From contig JBEVVS010000197.1 in NCBI GenBank assembly GCA_040507005.1, forward strand, positions 1 through 11,163: 11,163 nt of DNA. Reading direction: 5' to 3'. How positions within the stretch are numbered: position 1 is the first letter of the stretch; every line of letters begins with the position of its first letter. This document shows positions 6,126-11,163 of this stretch, in pieces. The translations under genes and the position numbers were made by a program. The notes beneath the pieces were generated by a model. That model ran no database searches, was not told where the DNA came from, and was given only the letters and a program-made list of their open reading frames with translations. Source of the DNA: Thiodiazotropha sp040507005. GTDB lineage: Bacteria > Pseudomonadota > Gammaproteobacteria > Chromatiales > Chromatiaceae.

Positions 6126-8105
6126 ATGCCAAACAACGACCACCATCTCCATGGAACTGGAGCAGATCCTAAACTGCTTATACCCGCCCCGGCCCAGAGT
6201 CGGATAGAACTGCGTTTCGCCAATATCCTGCTGCGAGACCGTTATGACCCACAGGGCTGGCGCCGTGAGTCACTCACGGCAGTAGTTGGCAGGCCGGGTT
6301 GGTTCGAGATCGATCTGCATGCGCTGGATCTGGAGGATGGCGACTACGAGTATGAGTTCATCAAGGACGGCTTGAACGATCACCCCATCGCCGACCCCTA
6401 TGCCGTGCAGATCACCCGTTTTGGCGGCTATCGCGGGGTCTTTCATATTCGTGAAGGCCGGCGTTGGCAACAGCCGTTCAGTTGGGAGGATGAGTTCACC
6501 CCGGGCAACGAGCTGCGCAACAACCACCAGCTGGTGATCTACGAGATGCCCATGCGTTGGATGGAGAGCGCGCCGGAGAAGGCGCGCCAGGTGGGGCTCG
6601 GCACCTTCGAGAAGGTGGTGTTTGCCCATCTGGACCGGCTCAAGACCCTCGGCATCAATGCCATCGAGCTGCTGCCGGTACAGGATTCGCCGGACACCCT
6701 CAACTGGGGTTACGGTACCCGCTTCTTCTTCGCCCCGGACATCGATATGGGGCCGCCGGTGGAACTCAAGTTCTTCGTCAAGCATTGCCATCGGCGGGGG
6801 ATCAGGGTGATCTTCGATGTGGTGATGAACCATGCCCGCAACTGTCCGCTGGCGCAGCTCGACTACGATCGCTATTTTCTCTCCAATGAGGATGAGGAGC
6901 GCTCCCATCGGGGAGAGGATTACGGCGCCAAACTCTTCCGCTACTGGCCGGATCAGCAGGGACAGACCCCGAGCTGGGATTTTCAACTGCGTATGGCCGA
7001 GTACCTGATCACCGAGTACCACGCGGACGGTTTCAGGATCGATGAGTTCAAGGGGATCAACCACTGGGCCTTCGTGCAACGGTTTCGGGATCATGCCTGG
7101 CATGTGCACCAGCAGGCCTTCCCCGGCCGTCCCTTTCTGGTCATTGCCGAGGACTCCTGGCGTCGTGCGGTGATCACCTATCAGCGGGCGGATAATCCCA
7201 ACCGCCGCAAGGTGACCGACTCGATGTGGAACTTCGCCTTTCGTGATGAGTTGCGAAGGGTCTTTAGCGGGCATCTGCACACCGCATGGGGCGAGCCCTC
7301 GCGGCGGCAGCGTCTCCGCTGGATGATAGACGGCAGCCAGACCTGGAATGACTGGAGCAGGCGTGCAGAGCCGGGCTTTTACGATCTCTCCCAGGCGGTC
7401 AACTACCTGACCTCCCATGATGTGGAACAGGATGAAGAGAAACGCATCATGAACTATCTCCTTGCTCCGATGTTGGATAGTCAAGGTTATCGCGGCACAG
7501 TGGACGATATTCGTTGGGTGACCGATCATCTGGATAGCGGGGCCGATGATCAGCAACGCTTTCTCCACGGCCTCGCCCTGGAACGCCTGCGCAGCGCCTT
7601 TTGTCTGTTGCTGACTTCGGTGGGCATACCGATGATCCTGGCCGGTGACGAGTTTGGTGATGTGCACGACCTGGACCACACTAACTGGCGTTTGAAGATG
7701 TCAGATCCGGTGGACTGGCAGCGCCTCGACGCCTCCGCCAATAACCGGGCACTCTGGAACAAGGTTACCGAGTTGATTGCACTTCGTACCGCGCACCCGG
7801 CACTGACCCGCAACGACACCGCCTTCTTCTATTTTCACCCTGATTTTGATCGTAACGATGGCGCCAAGGTGTTTGCCTACTGCCGTACCCGGGGTCAAGC
7901 CCTGGGTGCTGCTGACCAGATTGTCATGGTTGGCAATATCGGACCGGAGTCATATGCGCGCTACAATCTTCCCTGGCATTGGATGGCTATAGACCAGATC
8001 GAGGAGATCGCACCACCGGGGCAGCGGGCGCCACTGGAGCACAACGATGCAGGATCGATCAGGCTCTCCTTGGCGGCCTACCAGGTGCGGGTGTTTGCAA
8101 CCTAG
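6126..8105 (+). CDS. GH13 alpha-glucan enzyme (branching/debranching-like)
   Basis: A 659-residue cytoplasmic enzyme without a signal peptide. An N-terminal CBM48-like beta domain (about 20-112: RIELRFANILL, then GDYEYEFIKDG and ADPYA) precedes a GH13 TIM barrel beginning at VIYEMPMRW (137-145). The conserved regions are readable: DVVMNH (231-236), GFRIDE with R304 and nucleophile D306, IAED with acid/base E342, and TSHD with H431 and D432. The usual NHD of region IV is SHD here. NWGYG (193-197) resembles the loop of branching and debranching enzymes. The C-terminal part is a short beta domain. The enzyme should act on alpha-1,4/1,6 glucans or glycogen-like material; whether it branches, debranches or hydrolyses cannot be fixed from sequence alone. 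Start: ATG with GAAGGG five bases upstream. It is more GC-rich than both flanks, and no other glycogen gene is in view. Confidence 0.9.
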   Translation: MPNNDHHLHGTGADPKLLIPAPAQSRIELRFANILLRDRYDPQGWRRESLTAVVGRPGWFEIDLHALDLEDGDYEYEFIKDGLNDHPIADPYAVQITRFGGYRGVFHIREGRRWQQPFSWEDEFTPGNELRNNHQLVIYEMPMRWMESAPEKARQVGLGTFEKVVFAHLDRLKTLGINAIELLPVQDSPDTLNWGYGTRFFFAPDIDMGPPVELKFFVKHCHRRGIRVIFDVVMNHARNCPLAQLDYDRYFLSNEDEERSHRGEDYGAKLFRYWPDQQGQTPSWDFQLRMAEYLITEYHADGFRIDEFKGINHWAFVQRFRDHAWHVHQQAFPGRPFLVIAEDSWRRAVITYQRADNPNRRKVTDSMWNFAFRDELRRVFSGHLHTAWGEPSRRQRLRWMIDGSQTWNDWSRRAEPGFYDLSQAVNYLTSHDVEQDEEKRIMNYLLAPMLDSQGYRGTVDDIRWVTDHLDSGADDQQRFLHGLALERLRSAFCLLLTSVGIPMILAGDEFGDVHDLDHTNWRLKMSDPVDWQRLDASANNRALWNKVTELIALRTAHPALTRNDTAFFYFHPDFDRNDGAKVFAYCRTRGQALGAADQIVMVGNIGPESYARYNLPWHWMAIDQIEEIAPPGQRAPLEHNDAGSIRLSLAAYQVRVFAT

Positions 8106-8114
8106 TGGTTCCGG

Positions 8115-8146
8115 CAGATTGGTAAAAACACTAACTGGCTTTTTTT
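8115..8146 (+). terminator. Probable terminator of the GH13 gene
   Basis: CAG (8115-8117) and TTGGT (8119-8123) pair with ACTAA (8130-8134) and CTG (8135-8137), with one bulged A, one G-U pair and an AAAAAC loop. GC and seven T residues (8140-8146) follow. It begins ten bases past the stop and overlaps the end of the convergent TIR gene, whose final Lys codons supply the T-run. The stem is weak. Confidence 0.45.
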
Positions 8147-10038
8147 GTCCTGGCGGTTGTTTTTCTGATCCTCGTTGGCGATTTCTTACTGACTTTCTTC
8201 GCTGTCTTCTTGGCGATGGTTCGGGTGGGTTGGCGTCGATTCGCCCCTGATTTTTTACCGGGATTGAGCTTGGTTGTTCTGGTGTTGGTATGAGGCGTGC
8301 CGCTACTTGGATTGGTGTCGATGGTCAATTCATGATTAAGCAGTTCCGAATAGCGCTTAATGCTATATTTCAGGAAGATGGAGTTCATTTTATGCAGGGT
8401 ACGATGGATCTCCAATATCTGCTCTCTATGCCGGTCTATCTCACTTGATTTGGTTGGCGGGTGTTCAAACATCTCCCATAGATCTGAGCGTATTTCGAAC
8501 CACTCATGGAACAGTCCCCTGATCTTATTCTGATCGGATGTATGAAAGATGGGAACCACCTTGTCAGGCCTGGTCAAGCCATGTTGTTCAGCCTCCGATT
8601 CGATGATGGTGATCATGTCCTTTTTGTCTTGAATGAATTTTTCGTAATCATCTTTCTGGTCAATATTCACAATCGCCTGGAAAAATGGCGCCAGATAATC
8701 AAAGCGAAAACGCATGCCAAAAATGAGCATTGCGAGTAGTTTTCCCATCTCACGATGACCTGAAAAATCCATGAGTGGTTGTTCAAGCAACAATACGTAG
8801 AATTTACGCTTATTGCTGGCATAAATTTCCTGTCTTGTCAGGACGGGTCGCATGAAGCGTTTCAGGTGTTTGGAATAGAGCACGCCAAAGCTGGGCTCCG
8901 GTATCCTGGTGCCCTGTGCCGCGATATTGATTCGATCCTCAAGCTCCAGTAGCCATCTCGGGGTATTGGGATTTTCGGTTTCATCGATGCGTTCCTGCCT
9001 GAACTGGTCCCAGCTGAAATCGGATCCCTCGTTACTGAATATCAGACGCGATTTGTTCCCCAAGGTTACCGAAGAGGTGTCTGATATCTCGGGTTTGCCT
9101 GAGAGTTTATCCGGTGGCGGCAGGACGATCTCGAGGCGAGGCGGATAGTAGTGCTGACTGACAACCTTGTCATTCTGGGCATGCATGAAACCCTTTATGA
9201 TTTCACTGGCGGCCTTGATCATATGGGACTGGGCCAATGATTTGTCGGAAATAATAGGATTGTCGTCAGGGTATGAGATAAAATTCTCGAGAAACTGATA
9301 GATTCTGGACTTTTTATAGAGTGTTTCGATTTCAGCCTCACTCAGTTCATTGGCAGCGATCTTATTCTCGATAGAGTCTACTTTGTAGTGCTGAAAATCA
9401 TTTAGGGTTTTAGGATAGTTATCCGTTGCATGCAGGCAGCATAGGCGATGATCGCCCCTGTTGAGGTTCATATGCATGGTTTCAAACATCACTGCTTCTC
9501 TGTTTGGCCACTCCCAATCATAATCCGGGTCGGTATGGATCATGATCAACCAGTCCGACTGTCTTAGCTTGCCGAACAGTTGTTCTTTCCAATTATCACC
9601 GGCACGAATATCGTCATGAGCAAGAAAAACCTTTACCCGATCGAAGTTCAGCGTGGTTAATTGTTCCTTAACCACTTTTGCCAAGGCCGTGTCTTGATTT
9701 TTGTAACTGATAAAGACATTCACATGGCCATTCGTACTGTTTGTGGGCTCAGTCTTGTTCTGTTCTTTAAGACTTGGCGGGTGGATTGGATCAAGCGGCT
9801 TGGTAGGCATTTTTTGTTTGTGATGCTTGAGAATCTCCCGTATTTTTTCCAAATCAGATTTCAGATTTCTATAGGTTAAGGAGAGGTGGTGAGGCTTGAA
9901 TTCCGGGTTATCACGAGCAATCTCCGCCATTTTATCGGACCACTTTTTCCACTTGATTTGTCGCGGCCCAGGTTGCGCTAGTCGGAGTATCGTTTCACCT
10001 TCGGTAAGCAGGGCTGTCAGCGTCTGGATAATGTTCAT
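8131..10038 (-). CDS. TIR-domain effector protein with basic C-terminal tail
   Basis: A 635-residue protein with no membrane segment. Residues 1-75 are a compact, mostly helical N-terminal domain. After a proline-rich linker (77-103), a TIR domain spans about 105-235: VNVFISYKNQDTALAK, RVKVFLAHDDIRAGDNW, SDWLIMIHT. W177 and E181 fit the Trp-x-x-x-Glu position of the catalytic glutamate. Residues 300-575 form a long region I do not recognise, beginning with PPRLEIVLPPPD and ending in helices. Residues 588-635 are a Lys/Arg/Thr-rich tail (IAKKTAKKVSKKS) like histone H1-like bacterial proteins, which suggests nucleic-acid binding. The start lies three bases after the ATPase stop with only a weak GAG upstream, so translation is probably coupled. 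A role as NAD-consuming or signalling effector controlled by the ATPase is inference. Confidence 0.88.
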   Translation of the reverse strand: MNIIQTLTALLTEGETILRLAQPGPRQIKWKKWSDKMAEIARDNPEFKPHHLSLTYRNLKSDLEKIREILKHHKQKMPTKPLDPIHPPSLKEQNKTEPTNSTNGHVNVFISYKNQDTALAKVVKEQLTTLNFDRVKVFLAHDDIRAGDNWKEQLFGKLRQSDWLIMIHTDPDYDWEWPNREAVMFETMHMNLNRGDHRLCCLHATDNYPKTLNDFQHYKVDSIENKIAANELSEAEIETLYKKSRIYQFLENFISYPDDNPIISDKSLAQSHMIKAASEIIKGFMHAQNDKVVSQHYYPPRLEIVLPPPDKLSGKPEISDTSSVTLGNKSRLIFSNEGSDFSWDQFRQERIDETENPNTPRWLLELEDRINIAAQGTRIPEPSFGVLYSKHLKRFMRPVLTRQEIYASNKRKFYVLLLEQPLMDFSGHREMGKLLAMLIFGMRFRFDYLAPFFQAIVNIDQKDDYEKFIQDKKDMITIIESEAEQHGLTRPDKVVPIFHTSDQNKIRGLFHEWFEIRSDLWEMFEHPPTKSSEIDRHREQILEIHRTLHKMNSIFLKYSIKRYSELLNHELTIDTNPSSGTPHTNTRTTKLNPGKKSGANRRQPTRTIAKKTAKKVSKKSPTRIRKTTARTKKAS

Positions 10039-10041
10039 CGT

Positions 10042-11163
10042 CTATTCACACTCAACGTCAAGTTCATGGCCAATAACAAATTTAGCTTTTTCCGCCGTTG
10101 CGGGTAGCAGGTGATGCAGCACCGGATGAATGAAATAGTAAGGTGATTCAGGAAGTGAGCGTTTGTTGCTCTGGGAGAGTCCTTGTCCTGGTCTGCGGAA
10201 TTGTTGGATACGCCGGTCAGTGCCTGGTACCTCTTGGACATAGCCGAGAAGTCCAAGGTCATAGAGTGTTTCGAAGGGTGTGTTAAGGCTGCATACATAT
10301 TCCGGTACATTCACACCCTGTTCTTCCAGTTGTACGAAAAAGTCGAGTACAGAGGACTCGATATCATCTTTGTCAAGCATATAGGCGTGGACGTGATTGG
10401 ACAGAAAGTCACTGATGGAGAAGTCACCCGTAAGGGGTTCGACTTCCTTTAGGTATTGTAACGAGATGTCTGTTTGCGCGGCCCGCACCGCATTTCTGAT
10501 ATCGTCCGGCGAGAAGCCATTGTCAGTTCTGTATTTCAGCAGAATCGTCCCGATATGGACGATGTCTCTCGGTCTGCCAAGTGTATGTCGATAGATATAG
10601 TCACAGGCATGTTCATGTGTGTCGGCGTTTTTGTTATGTATCAGCTCGGCATCACCAAAAAAGGCATGCCATGGATCGGCGTTCCGCTTGCTGGAGTCTA
10701 CCAAGAGATCATCGGCAAGCTCGGTGATGTGTGTGGCGAATATGTTGAGTAGTTCGCTCTTTGTATACTTCAAATGGGCAACATAGTCATAGTATTGAAG
10801 TCTCATCTCATCATTGAACTGTTCGAACACATCCTGTCTGATGGATGTGAAGAGATGGATGTTCTTGTGACTTAGGGATACTTCACGAACGGCGCGCAAC
10901 TGTCCGTACATACTGTTGACCCAGAGTGCCGGTTCCCGCTCATAATAATCATCGAGATTATCCAGGAACACATATATCGGACGTCTAACCAGGCTAAGAT
11001 AGACATTCATCTTCTGACATTCACTTCTTACCTGAGAAAGCATTTTGTGGCCTGACACATCAAGTCTGTGCCCCAGTTCGGTGAAGTAGTGAAAAGGTCC
11101 AAGTGGTATCGGGCTGTAGGACGATAAAATCTTATCCAGGAGTATGCGAAACTCTTCGTCCCG
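10042..11163 (-). CDS. P-loop ATPase, Sll1717-like, N-terminus outside window
   Basis: The frame is open to the right edge, so 373 C-terminal residues are visible and the start lies beyond. A GTG at 11058 is not the likely start, because coding-like sequence (FRILLDKILSSY, PLGPFHYFTELG) continues upstream. RPIYVFLDNLDDYYE is a Walker B strand (hydrophobics then D-N-L-D). IHLFTSIRQD fits sensor 1, and TLGRPRDIVHIGTILL resembles the GRPRD segment of Sll1717-type and related signal-transduction ATPases. A C-terminal winged-helix-like region follows, ending with PYYFIHPVLHHLL. The Walker A loop should lie past 11163. The TIR gene follows three bases after the stop, so the two form an operon. Such ATPases often sense a trigger and activate a partner effector; that role here is inferred. 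Sll1717 membership is from recognition of the motifs only. Confidence 0.8.
   Translation of the reverse strand, partial: RDEEFRILLDKILSSYSPIPLGPFHYFTELGHRLDVSGHKMLSQVRSECQKMNVYLSLVRRPIYVFLDNLDDYYEREPALWVNSMYGQLRAVREVSLSHKNIHLFTSIRQDVFEQFNDEMRLQYYDYVAHLKYTKSELLNIFATHITELADDLLVDSSKRNADPWHAFFGDAELIHNKNADTHEHACDYIYRHTLGRPRDIVHIGTILLKYRTDNGFSPDDIRNAVRAAQTDISLQYLKEVEPLTGDFSISDFLSNHVHAYMLDKDDIESSVLDFFVQLEEQGVNVPEYVCSLNTPFETLYDLGLLGYVQEVPGTDRRIQQFRRPGQGLSQSNKRSLPESPYYFIHPVLHHLLPATAEKAKFVIGHELDVECE

Noticed and set aside
6270..7679. 469-residue open frame on the minus strand inside the GH13 gene
   Set aside because: It is antisense to a gene with all GH13 motifs. Its His/Leu/Pro/Gly-rich product has no domain, as expected from a GC-rich gene read backwards.
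5970..8130. 12-bp direct repeat TTGGTAAAAACA at 5970-5981 and 8119-8130, flanking the GH13 gene
   Set aside because: It could suggest a target-site duplication, but a few exact 12-base matches are expected by chance in 11 kb. No inverted ends or transposase are present.
1..11163. CRISPR arrays, tRNA or rRNA genes, insertion sequences
   Set aside because: No regularly spaced repeats, cloverleaf-like RNA or transposase-like protein were seen on either strand by eye.

Overview
The window looks like chromosome from a Gram-negative gammaproteobacterium. The evidence is an outer-membrane porin ending in phenylalanine, a lipobox lipoprotein suited to the outer membrane, an ECF sigma factor and a DsrE-type protein. 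DsrE relatives are common in sulfur-oxidising gammaproteobacteria, so such a host is plausible, but the sequence does not prove it. Gene ends and starts were read by eye; no database search was run.

Left third (1-2900). The 3' end of a DcaP-like porin meets an IclR-family regulator tail to tail, with a good intrinsic terminator between them. A lone, unrecognised outer-membrane lipoprotein follows on the minus strand.

Middle (2900-4540). Three plus-strand genes form an apparent operon: a small DsrE-family protein, a SigR/RpoE-like ECF sigma factor, and an 89-residue zinc anti-sigma factor. The anti-sigma factor has the Cys/His spacing of RsrA. The set reads as a thiol- or sulfur-redox stress switch. 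A perfect 13-bp hairpin without a U-tract lies between the DsrE and sigma genes, immediately before the sigma start codon.

Right part (4540-11163). A visibly AT-richer stretch carries a minus-strand TIR protein with four C-terminal membrane segments. A GC-richer gene for a GH13 alpha-glucan enzyme follows on the plus strand. Beyond it, on the minus strand, is a two-gene operon that runs off the right edge. Its first gene is a P-loop ATPase, probably of the Sll1717 type, whose Walker A end lies outside the window. Three bases after that gene's stop comes a 635-residue protein with a helical N-terminus, a TIR domain, a long unrecognised region and a lysine/arginine-rich histone-like tail.

The most interesting candidate system is the ATPase-TIR pair. 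Its architecture fits a sensor ATPase coupled to a TIR NAD-consuming or signalling effector, as in prokaryotic immune systems. The membrane TIR protein about 2.4 kb away may be a second, independent defence gene. All defence roles here are inference from domain content.
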